The notes beneath the pieces are model-generated. The model saw nothing but the letters and a program-made list of their open reading frames with translations, made no database searches and had not been told where the DNA came from. DNA of 27,832 nucleotides. It comes from Thermoplasmata archaeon. Its GTDB lineage: Archaea; Thermoplasmatota; Thermoplasmata; Lutacidiplasmatales; UBA184. Made by a program: the position numbers and the translations under genes. The DNA lies in contig JASHPV010000131.1 of the NCBI GenBank assembly GCA_030037875.1, positions 1 through 27,832 on the forward strand, given 5' to 3'. Positions 8,224 to 14,686 of this stretch are shown here, one piece after another; position 1 is the first letter of the stretch; each line of letters starts with the position of its first letter.

Positions 8224-8254
8224 GGTCATCGGCGTGGGTCGTGACGGTCATCGG
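8224..8254 (-). repeat. 9-bp direct repeat, possible operator of the aromatic operon
   Basis: GGTCATCGG occurs at 8224-8232 and again at 8246-8254, start-to-start 22 bp, about two helical turns. On the transcribed strand the copies (CCGATGACC) begin about 20 bp downstream of the TATA-like box at 8275-8282, so one would cover the expected transcription start and the other would lie just after it. That position suits a repressor. No regulator gene is nearby. Confidence 0.4.
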
Positions 8255-8274
8255 AAGTTCCGACCACCCCTGCG

Positions 8275-8282
8275 ATATTTAA
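8275..8282 (-). promoter_or_regulatory. TATA-like box for the aromatic operon
   Basis: On the minus strand GGTTAAATATCG stands out as AT-rich in GC-rich surroundings, preceded by purine-rich AAGTAAGG that could act as a BRE. It lies just past the stop codon of the upstream PqqC-like gene. It predicts a transcript starting near 8250 with a leader of about 170 nt before the ADH synthase ATG, long for an archaeal mRNA. Confidence 0.5.
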
Positions 8283-8284
8283 CC

Positions 8285-9007
8285 TTACTTTGCGCCGTTC
8301 GGCGCCCCGACCGCTCCGTCAATCAGCAGCCGGTGAAGCGCGAATCCGCGGAGCATCGCGTCCCACATCCTGTGCCGGACTGGCGCCGAGTCCGCGAAGG
8401 CCGCAACCATCTCTCCCACGAATCGGCTGTGCTCCTCATCGGCGGTCACGTGGAGCGAGTAATAGGTGAGATGGTCGTCGTCGACCCCGTAGTGCTTCCG
8501 GAACGCGGGAAGCAACCGGGCGCACAGCTCAACGTTGGGAGGCTCAGAAGAACCGCCCGCCGAGACATAGAACGGCTCTTGTCGGTTGATGTACAGGAAA
8601 TCATCGATCGCCACCATCGTGGAGGGGAGGAGGGGAGTCGACTGGACCTTCTCCCGGGGGAGCCCCAACCCCTCGCAGAAGTGGAGCCAGAGTTCCGGGT
8701 GGCCCCGTTCCTTCCCCTTCGGGTCTCCGGCTTCCTCAACCAATTGATCGAGGATCATTCGTCGGAAGTGGTCGAACCGAGGCTCCCAGGAGCAGTTCGA
8801 GAACCGTTCGGCCATCGCCAACGGGACGCAGGCCAACCAAGGGTAGAACTGCGCCGCCCACCGATGGATGACCGGCCGAGGGGCGGTGCCTGCCTCGATT
8901 TCCTTGAAGAACGGATGGAGCTTGAAGGGATGATTGGCCATCTTGTACTTCTCGAGCTCGCGCCGAAAAGCCTCTCCTTCGAACTGGACCCACGGGGGCT
9001 CCTTCAT
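8285..9007 (-). CDS. PqqC/TenA-like haem-oxygenase-fold protein, possible di-iron oxygenase
   Basis: A 240-residue soluble, all-helical protein of the PqqC-like/iron-containing redox enzyme group. It has EEAGDPKGKERGHPELW (91-107), typical of that group, and LHVTADEEHS (185-194), where H186, D190 and H193 form the HxxxDxxH pattern of haem-oxygenase-like di-iron oxygenases such as SznF and the Chlamydia CADD protein. H103 plus E91/E92 and perhaps E160 could complete a metal site. It therefore looks like an oxygenase rather than a TenA thiaminase. The substrate is unknown. It lies immediately upstream of the chorismate operon on the same strand but has its own promoter. CADD makes p-aminobenzoate, so a link to aromatic metabolism is possible but unproven. 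The start is ATG at 9007, with GGAG about 9 nt upstream. Confidence 0.75.
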   Translation of the reverse strand: MKEPPWVQFEGEAFRRELEKYKMANHPFKLHPFFKEIEAGTAPRPVIHRWAAQFYPWLACVPLAMAERFSNCSWEPRFDHFRRMILDQLVEEAGDPKGKERGHPELWLHFCEGLGLPREKVQSTPLLPSTMVAIDDFLYINRQEPFYVSAGGSSEPPNVELCARLLPAFRKHYGVDDDHLTYYSLHVTADEEHSRFVGEMVAAFADSAPVRHRMWDAMLRGFALHRLLIDGAVGAPNGAK

Positions 9008-9040
9008 CTCTCTCGCTCCACCGTCACGAGCGGGCGACGC

Positions 9041-9046
9041 TATATG
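9041..9046. promoter_or_regulatory. TATA-like box between divergent genes
   Basis: CTATATGG lies in the 98-bp gap between the PqqC-like gene (ATG at 9007, minus) and the CoA-transferase (ATG at 9106, plus). Read on the minus strand it is 34 nt from the PqqC-like ATG, giving a short leader. Read on the plus strand it is about 60 nt before the CoA-transferase ATG. It could serve either or both. No other strong AT-rich box was seen in the gap apart from CCTTAAGG near 9076-9083, which would suit a leaderless CoA-transferase mRNA. Confidence 0.45.
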
Positions 9047-9105
9047 GGGAGCGAGGTTTGCGGGTGAACCTCGTTCCTTAAGGCGCTTCTTCCGACTTAT
9101 CGGCC

Positions 9106-10422
9106 ATGCCGGCGGAAGGAACGCCGGACCGGATCGTTCCTCCGTTCGGCCCGTTACAAGGCATCCGCGTACTGGACTCGGCCCGCGTGGTGGCCGGCCC
9201 CTGGGCCTCCACCTATCTGGGAGAGTTCGGCGCGGAGGTCATCCACCTCGAGGGCCCGCCTTTCCAGCGACCCTTCTCCGACCCCACTCGGACGCTTCCT
9301 CCTCTCCTTCCCGAGGGAGGGGACCCCGACGAGGCCGTCTCCGAGTCGTGGGTCCAGTATTCTCGAAACAAGCTGTCGGTGGGACTCGACCTCAAACGTC
9401 CGGAGGGTCGGGAGGTCTTTCTCGACCTCATTCGCAAGTCCGACATCTGGATCGAATCGTCTCGGCCCGGGACCTATGACGGACTGGGCCTCTCGGACGC
9501 GGTGGTCCACTCGGCCAATCCGCGTCTCACCGTGGTCCATGTTTCCGGCTTCGGTCAAACCGGGGTCGCCGAGCGGGTGGAGGCTCCTTCGTTCGACCTG
9601 ATCGCTCAGGCGTACAGCGGATTCCTGTGGCTCCAGGGGAACCCCGAGCCGTCGCCCCCCATGCGATCGGGCACAGCGCTCAACGACACGGTCACGGGAT
9701 TGGCCGCGGCGACGGCGGCGCTGATGGGGTACGTCCACGCTCAGCGGACGGGGACCGGACAAGTCGTCGACGTGGCGCAGTACGAGGTGTTCTTCACGCT
9801 GCTCGAGAATCTCGCGCTCGATTACTTCATGCGTGGCGTCGTTCGCGGTCGGCACGGTAACGCCCACCCCCGGCTTTACCCGTACAATCTGGTCCGGGCC
9901 GCCGACGGATGGGTGGTCCTCGCCGCCCCGACTCCTGCGAGCTGGTCGAGGCTCCGGACACTTCTGGGTCTCACTGACCCCCGTCTCGACGATCCCGCGT
10001 TCCGGGGAGCGCATCGGGACCTGGTGGACCCCGTGATCGACCAGTTCTGCGCCGCTCGTTCGGTCGACGAGCTCGAACGCATCGGGCGGGAAAATGATAC
10101 CGCAATCTCCCGAGTGTACCACATCGATGAGATCGCTCGAGATCGACACTTTCAGGAACGGGGCATGTTTCTCCAATGGGAGGATCCCGTAGCGGGCCCG
10201 GTCAAGGGGGCGGGGGTGGCCCCGAAATTTCAGACCACCCCCGGGGGCGTGTGGCGAGGCGCTCCCTGGCTGGGCCAGGACAATGAGGCCGTTCTCGGCA
10301 CGCTGTTGGGATACTCGCCGGAGCGGATCCGTGCGCTGCGGAGCAGTGGCGTCGTGGGGGAGCATCCGGTCTCCCGCGCGACTCCCCCGGTCGAGCCGTT
10401 CTTCATTCGCGAGGGGCTGTGA
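9106..10422 (+). CDS. CoA-transferase family III (CaiB/BaiF/Frc-like)
   Basis: A 438-residue family III CoA-transferase, which moves CoA between carboxylic acids through an aspartyl-CoA anhydride. The N-terminal RVLDSARVVAGPWASTYLGE (21-40) and FGAEVIHLEGP match the CoA-binding Rossmann part. SRNKLSVGLDLKRPEGREVF (86-105) is typical, and D194 in SGTALNDTVTGLAA is at the expected position of the catalytic aspartate. The C-terminal half has the FQERGMFLQWEDP and later VAPKF segments seen in the family. Substrates cannot be read from sequence; alpha-methylacyl-CoA racemases share this fold and are an alternative. It overlaps the next gene, an acyl-CoA dehydrogenase, by GTGA, so the pair probably acts on the same acyl acid. 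Confidence 0.9.
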   Translation: MPAEGTPDRIVPPFGPLQGIRVLDSARVVAGPWASTYLGEFGAEVIHLEGPPFQRPFSDPTRTLPPLLPEGGDPDEAVSESWVQYSRNKLSVGLDLKRPEGREVFLDLIRKSDIWIESSRPGTYDGLGLSDAVVHSANPRLTVVHVSGFGQTGVAERVEAPSFDLIAQAYSGFLWLQGNPEPSPPMRSGTALNDTVTGLAAATAALMGYVHAQRTGTGQVVDVAQYEVFFTLLENLALDYFMRGVVRGRHGNAHPRLYPYNLVRAADGWVVLAAPTPASWSRLRTLLGLTDPRLDDPAFRGAHRDLVDPVIDQFCAARSVDELERIGRENDTAISRVYHIDEIARDRHFQERGMFLQWEDPVAGPVKGAGVAPKFQTTPGGVWRGAPWLGQDNEAVLGTLLGYSPERIRALRSSGVVGEHPVSRATPPVEPFFIREGL

Positions 10423-11585
10423 CGGACCTCGGCTCGGTTCTCCCCGAGGATCCCCTTCGGGATGACGTCGAGCAGTTCGCCCGAGCCCACCGGCTGGCCG
10501 CACTCTCCCGGGCGCTCGATTCCCGTCCGGAGTTTCCCTGGAAGGAGTTCCGCTCGATGGGAAAGGACCAGTGGCTCGGGCTCACTCTTCCCCCGGAACT
10601 GGGGGGCCGGGGCCTCTCGCTCGTGCGGGCCGGGCTGGCACTTGAGGAGTTCGGGTACCGAGCCGGAACGACGTTTGCCAAGCTCTCGCTTCAGCCCGAG
10701 TTCTCCAGCGTGATCGCCGCGCAAGGGTCCGAAGAACTTCGCCGCCGGTTCGCGCTCCCGCTCATCCGGGGAGAGGTACTGGTGGGCAACCAGATCACGG
10801 AGCCTCGGGCGGGCTCTGACCTCTCGCACCTTTCAACGAGGGTGGAGCGGAAGGGGGAACGTCTTCGGCTTTCTGGGGTCAAAAGTCAAGCCGCCTTCGC
10901 GGCGGATGCCCAAGCCGCCATCGTCTATGCGCAAACGGGCTCCGGGACCGCGGCAGGGATCTCCGCGTTCCTGGTGCCGCAGGACCTCCCGGGAATCGAG
11001 CGCCGGGTGGTTGAGGACCTCGGAGAGCGATGGATGCGTCGGGGCACTGTCACCTACTCTTCCGTCGAGATTCCCGACGATCATCTCATCGGGCAGGAAG
11101 GCCGGGGGCTCGATTACCTGAAGGTCGAGCTCACCCACGAGCGGGCCCTACTGGCGGCGATTTACCTTGGCGTAGCTCGAGCCTCGTGGGAGGAGACGGT
11201 CCACGAGGCGGGAGAACGGGTCGTCTTCGACGGTCCGCTCTCCGACCAAGAGGCGGTGGCGTTCCCCCTGGTCGAGGACGGTACCCGGCTGGCCGCGGCG
11301 TGGCTCTACACCGAGCGGGTGCTGGAACGTCTTGACCGCGGGGATCGTGCCGACGATGGCGCCGCGATGAGCAAGTGGCTTGCGACCGAAGTGGCGCTGA
11401 CCACGCTCGACCACGCCATCCAATTCCACGGGGGCCGGGGGTACTCGAAGGATCTTCCCCACGAGCAACGCTGGCGGGATGTTCGGAGCGGCGCGCTCGC
11501 GCACGGAACGTCCGAGGTGATGCACCGAGTGGCCGCTCGCCGCCGGTGGCCCAAACCGAAGCGACCGGCCCGGGCGCCGTCCTAG
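10419..11585 (+). CDS. Acyl-CoA dehydrogenase family protein
   Basis: A flavoprotein of 388 residues that should oxidise an acyl-CoA to the 2-enoyl-CoA, passing electrons to an ETF-like carrier. Family motifs are clear: LGLTLPPELGGRGLS (53-67), NQITEPRAGSDLS (124-136), GRGLDYLKVELTHERALLA (228-246) and QFHGGRGYSKDLPHEQRWRD (335-354). At the place where medium-chain enzymes have the catalytic Glu (YEGT), this protein has AHGTSEV with His362. E241 in THERALLA is at the position used as base in long-chain and isovaleryl-CoA enzymes, so activity may be retained. The start is GTG at 10419, overlapping the CoA-transferase stop. The TAG stop overlaps, in CTAG, the stop of the converging gene. Confidence 0.9.
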   Translation: MTDLGSVLPEDPLRDDVEQFARAHRLAALSRALDSRPEFPWKEFRSMGKDQWLGLTLPPELGGRGLSLVRAGLALEEFGYRAGTTFAKLSLQPEFSSVIAAQGSEELRRRFALPLIRGEVLVGNQITEPRAGSDLSHLSTRVERKGERLRLSGVKSQAAFAADAQAAIVYAQTGSGTAAGISAFLVPQDLPGIERRVVEDLGERWMRRGTVTYSSVEIPDDHLIGQEGRGLDYLKVELTHERALLAAIYLGVARASWEETVHEAGERVVFDGPLSDQEAVAFPLVEDGTRLAAAWLYTERVLERLDRGDRADDGAAMSKWLATEVALTTLDHAIQFHGGRGYSKDLPHEQRWRDVRSGALAHGTSEVMHRVAARRRWPKPKRPARAPS

Positions 11586-12514
11586 GTGGCGGTCTTGAGA
11601 CCCGCGCGCTGACGCAGCGCGTAATAGAATCCGCCGAACGAGGTCGCCGTGGAGGTCTTGAACCCTTGGCGGCGCAGAGTCTCCTTGACCTCTTTCGGGC
11701 TCTGCCGAAGGTCGAGCGTCTTCGAAGAGTCGTACTTGTACTGGAAAGTCCCGTTGGGCCCGCGAGGGAACGCCTCCCAGTCTTTGGGAGAGGTGATCCG
11801 AAGGTCCTGGAATTTGGTTTCGTGGGGACCGGGCGCGAACATGGCCATCGTGAGATGCTCCTCGTTGAGCCACATCATCGTGGCCTCCCGTATCGCCTCG
11901 TCCGTGGAGTCGTCGAGGGCGCCCGGAGCGACCTGGGCCTGAACCCAGCCGACCAGCGCGTCGAACGTCTTCTCCGAGTTCTCCTCCAGCATTTGGAGGA
12001 CGGCCGACCGGATGGCCGACTTGCGCAACAGCGCGATGCCGCTGTCGGAGACCCGGAACTCCGCCGTCAGGCCGAGCAGGGCCTCGGCATTGTCGGCCAA
12101 TTCCTTCAGCGCGAAAACGAAGAGCGGAGTGGGTTGCTCCGATTCGGAAACGTACCAGAGGGAGAACTCCTGCCCGTTCGTGACGAGCGCGAGGGGAGCG
12201 CCCACGGCTTTGGCGTTCTTGATGGCCTTCTCGGAGTCGGTGCCCGGATTCGGGGGCCGCTTGACGTCCAGCACGACCCGGGGTTTTCCGGCCTGATCGA
12301 GCAGCGCATAATCGGCGTGAGAACCGTCCACTTTGATGGGGAAGTCCAGGAAGACCTGGTGCTTGTCGTCAGGGTCCCACCCGAGCGTGACGAGGAACGG
12401 GTTCACGATCCAGTGTTTGATCTGCTGCTCCGTGGGTTCGGTGACGTCACGAAGAACTTCGGTGGCAACCAGGTAGAAATCTCCTAGGCGACGAGACAAG
12501 TCGGCGGCTTCCAT
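11582..12514 (-). CDS. Orphan protein with HsdR-N-like PD-(D/E)XK nuclease domain
   Basis: About 310 residues. Numbered from the GTG at 12523, the N-terminal half has TEQQIKHWIVNPFLVTLGW (31-49), HADYALLD (69-76) and PRVVLDVKRPPN (81-92), then LVTNGQEFSLWYV (113-125). D71 and D86-x-K88 form a PD-(D/E)XK pattern as in the N-terminal domain of type I restriction HsdR subunits. The remaining 180 residues contain no helicase motifs and were not recognised; they end with an aromatic/basic stretch (GGFYYALRQRAG). No methylase, specificity subunit or helicase gene is adjacent, so it is not a normal restriction system. The ATG at 12514 is preferred because a TATA-like box lies about 29 nt upstream, fitting a leaderless mRNA; GTG at 12523 adds three residues. 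It may be a defence or DNA-repair nuclease. Confidence 0.72.
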   Translation of the reverse strand: MEAADLSRRLGDFYLVATEVLRDVTEPTEQQIKHWIVNPFLVTLGWDPDDKHQVFLDFPIKVDGSHADYALLDQAGKPRVVLDVKRPPNPGTDSEKAIKNAKAVGAPLALVTNGQEFSLWYVSESEQPTPLFVFALKELADNAEALLGLTAEFRVSDSGIALLRKSAIRSAVLQMLEENSEKTFDALVGWVQAQVAPGALDDSTDEAIREATMMWLNEEHLTMAMFAPGPHETKFQDLRITSPKDWEAFPRGPNGTFQYKYDSSKTLDLRQSPKEVKETLRRQGFKTSTATSFGGFYYALRQRAGLKTAT

Positions 12515-12538
12515 GATGGGCACATTGGGACCTACGGG

Positions 12539-12546
12539 GCTTAAAG
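12539..12546. promoter_or_regulatory. TATA-like box between divergent genes
   Basis: GCTTAAAGCTTAG is the only AT-rich block between the nuclease-like gene (minus) and the small membrane protein (plus). On the minus strand CTTTAAGC lies about 29 nt before the ATG at 12514, the right distance for a leaderless archaeal transcript. On the plus strand the near-palindrome could also direct the membrane protein gene. Confidence 0.45.
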
Positions 12547-12603
12547 CTTAGGTCGAGCCCCGCCGGTTCGGAAGGACGAGACGGCTCGGGTTCGAGCAGC
12601 TTG

Positions 12604-13083
12604 ATGAGGGGGGTGCCGGTCCCTGGCGTACTGCTCATGGCGTCCCCACCGGATCCTCCGCCGGCCCGCCTGCCATTCGCCCCGGAGCCCGCAAAGGCCG
12701 CTGTCAAGTTGCTGCGACGCGCCGAACTTTCGGCCGTTGCCGCGTTCGTGATCAGCCTGGCGGTAGTCGGTGTTTTTCTCTGGAGCATAAATCCAACCAA
12801 CCTGGTCTATGCGCTGACGGTGGTCTCCCAAAATTGGGGATTGTGGGGATTTGCTCTGCTGGCCCTGGGTCTCCCGGCGGTGACGTGGGCGGGAGCTCGC
12901 CGGATCCGTCGATCCGGACAGTCTGGCGACTGGGCACGAATCCGGCCGTGGCTGCGTCCATTGATAGTTACTGGGTACCTTTCGTGGATCATTCCTGGGT
13001 ACTATCTCCTAGAAACCCTCAACCTACTCAACCGGTGGCGAGCCACGGAACCCGTGTCTCTGGTCGCCAAGCGGGCTCCCTAA
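12604..13083 (+). CDS. Small membrane protein, three predicted helices
   Basis: Not recognised. The frame encodes about 159 residues: a proline-rich N-terminus (PPDPPPARLPFAPEPA), then three hydrophobic segments, roughly SAVAAFVISLAVVGVFLW, WGLWGFALLALGLPAVTW and PLIVTGYLSWIIPGYYLL, separated by an arginine-rich loop (GARRIRRSGQ). It is therefore an integral membrane protein with no catalytic motif visible. The start is uncertain: ATG at 12604 or ATG at 12637 (MASPPDPPP) are both possible, TTG at 12601 less so, and none has a good ribosome binding site. The frame ends with TAA 17 nt before the stop of the converging epimerase-like gene. Hydrophobic pattern and clean frame support it as real; function unknown. 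Confidence 0.65.
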   Translation: MRGVPVPGVLLMASPPDPPPARLPFAPEPAKAAVKLLRRAELSAVAAFVISLAVVGVFLWSINPTNLVYALTVVSQNWGLWGFALLALGLPAVTWAGARRIRRSGQSGDWARIRPWLRPLIVTGYLSWIIPGYYLLETLNLLNRWRATEPVSLVAKRAP

Positions 13084-13100
13084 CCCGAACCGTCCGCGGC

Positions 13101-14003
13101 TTATCGGGCGGGCCCTCCCTCCGCGAGCTGCTCGAGATACGGACCCACTCGCTGGAGCGGGACATCCAGCCCCCCATAGGGAGGCAACCCGAGCATGTCG
13201 CTCATCAACCACTCCACCTCGTACGGGTAGAGCGTCGTCGACCCCATTGCGACCATGAATCGCGTGAGCCGAAGGGCCCCGCGGCCGGAGAGCCTCCAGT
13301 ACCGGGGTCTCTTGTGCAACACCCCGAAGATCCGGTCGGTGAGCTGCCGGTACGTCAGTCGTTCCGGACCCCCAAGGTCTGCCGTTCCAACGGCCGACGC
13401 TTGGGCTTCCTGTCGAAGGGCGCGGGCCAGGTCGGTCACCGCAATCGGGCTCACGTGGTACGTTCCGTCCCCAAACATTGGGAAGAACGGATACCGGCGC
13501 ATGAGGCGGAACATCACTCCGAGCAGAACATCGCCGGGGCCGAACAGCATCGTCGGCCGGACGATGCGATACGAGAGGCCGCTTTTCTCGACCGCCGAGT
13601 CCACTTGCCGTTTGTAGAACAGGTACGGTAGGCTCGCCTCCATCGAGGGAGGCGCCGGCGGGACACTTACCTGCAAAAATCGTTGGACCGGGGCTCGGAC
13701 CGCGGCGTCCACGAGCCGGCGAAGCCCATCGCCGAGCGACCGGAAAACCGCTTCGGATTCCCAGCGGTACCAGGCGAGGTTCAACACCACTTGCACGTCG
13801 CGAAGGATCGGCGACCAGTCGTCCACGGCCTTGACGTCCGCGCGCACCCATTCGACCTCCGGTCCTTCATTGAGCGCCGGGTGGCGGTGAACGGACCGAA
13901 TTCGGAAATGCGGCAGCAGCTCGGGCAGAACGGCCCGGCCCACGAGTCCGCCGCCCCCACCCACCAGTAATAGTCGGGGGAGGGACGCGCTCGTCGCGGT
14001 CAC
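13101..14003 (-). CDS. NAD(P)-dependent epimerase/dehydratase-like protein (atypical SDR)
   Basis: A 300-residue Rossmann protein of the extended/atypical SDR group, similar in layout to the NDUFA9-like proteins. It starts with a nucleotide loop LLLVGGGGGLVGRAVLPEL (11-29), then WVRADVKAVDDW and VQVVLNLAWYRW. A FYKRQVDSAVEKSGLSYRIV segment, followed by RPTMLFGPGD, replaces the classical YxxxK site. Its substrate is unknown; members of this group act on nucleotide sugars or work as assembly or redox-sensing proteins. The GTG start at 14003 overlaps the lipB stop (GTGA), making it the last gene of the 2-oxoacid dehydrogenase operon. A longer frame upstream lies inside lipB and was not used. It ends with TAA, tail to tail with the membrane protein gene. 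Confidence 0.8.
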   Translation of the reverse strand: MTATSASLPRLLLVGGGGGLVGRAVLPELLPHFRIRSVHRHPALNEGPEVEWVRADVKAVDDWSPILRDVQVVLNLAWYRWESEAVFRSLGDGLRRLVDAAVRAPVQRFLQVSVPPAPPSMEASLPYLFYKRQVDSAVEKSGLSYRIVRPTMLFGPGDVLLGVMFRLMRRYPFFPMFGDGTYHVSPIAVTDLARALRQEAQASAVGTADLGGPERLTYRQLTDRIFGVLHKRPRYWRLSGRGALRLTRFMVAMGSTTLYPYEVEWLMSDMLGLPPYGGLDVPLQRVGPYLEQLAEGGPAR

Positions 14004-14686
14004 GGGATGGCTGGAGCGCCTCGGGGAGCGGTCAGCGGAGGGTTGACCACGCCATGGGGCGTGGCGAAGACGGCCTCCCACGCCTGAACGATCGGGCCTC
14101 GAAGCTCTCCGATTTCGGTCGGAACGCCCCGTTCTCGGGAGACGGATGTCATTACTTCCCCGGACAATCCGCACGGCCGGAACGCGCGGAACACCGATAG
14201 GTCTGTGTCCACGTTCACCGCGAACCCGTGGAACGCCACCCACTCCGCAACGGCGATCCCGACGGAAGCGATCTTACGGCGGCCCTCGACCCACACTCCC
14301 CGCTGACCCTCGACTCGACCCGCGGGAACGGAGACCTCCGCCAAGGCTCGGATGACCACATCTTCCAGATCGTGAACGTACCGGCGCACATCCCGGCCGC
14401 GTGGTGCCAAGTCGACGATCGGATATCCGACGAGTTGCCCGGGGCCATGGTACGTGCTCTTCCCCCCGCGCTCCACGTCGAAGACCGGTATTCCCTCGGG
14501 GAGCACGTCCCCAGCGCGGCCCTGGACCCCGACCGTGATGACGGCGGGATGCTCGACCAGAACGAGGGTGTCGGGGATCTCCCCCCGTCGCCGTTGCGCC
14601 CGCAACGCGCGCATCTCGGCGAGCGATTCGCCGTACTCGCGGCGTCCCCACTCACGATGGGCGACCAACGGTTCGACGGGCGACAT
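14000..14686 (-). CDS. lipB: Octanoyl-(acyl carrier protein) transferase LipB
   Basis: Transfers an octanoyl group to the lipoyl domain lysine of E2 proteins, the first step of lipoate assembly; LipA must then insert sulfur. The 228-residue product has LVEHPAVITVG (43-53), RGGKSTYHGPGQLVGYPIVDL in two adjoining parts (73-93), GVWV (130-133), the catalytic-type Lys138 in RRKIASVGIA and Cys172 in FRPCGLSG. The ATG at 14686 gives the normal N-terminus but lies 35 nt inside the end of the E3 gene; TTG at 14668 is an alternative with less overlap. Its position directly after E3 and in the operon of the E2 it would modify is strong functional context. No lipA is in the window. Confidence 0.93.
   Translation of the reverse strand: MSPVEPLVAHREWGRREYGESLAEMRALRAQRRRGEIPDTLVLVEHPAVITVGVQGRAGDVLPEGIPVFDVERGGKSTYHGPGQLVGYPIVDLAPRGRDVRRYVHDLEDVVIRALAEVSVPAGRVEGQRGVWVEGRRKIASVGIAVAEWVAFHGFAVNVDTDLSVFRAFRPCGLSGEVMTSVSRERGVPTEIGELRGPIVQAWEAVFATPHGVVNPPLTAPRGAPAIP

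Noticed and set aside
7856..9067. 403-codon plus-strand open frame
   Set aside because: Antisense to ADH synthase and the PqqC-like gene, crosses their intergenic leader, and shows no recognisable domain.
9154..10503. 449-codon minus-strand open frame
   Set aside because: Antisense to the CoA-transferase, whose family motifs are clear; no domain seen in this frame.
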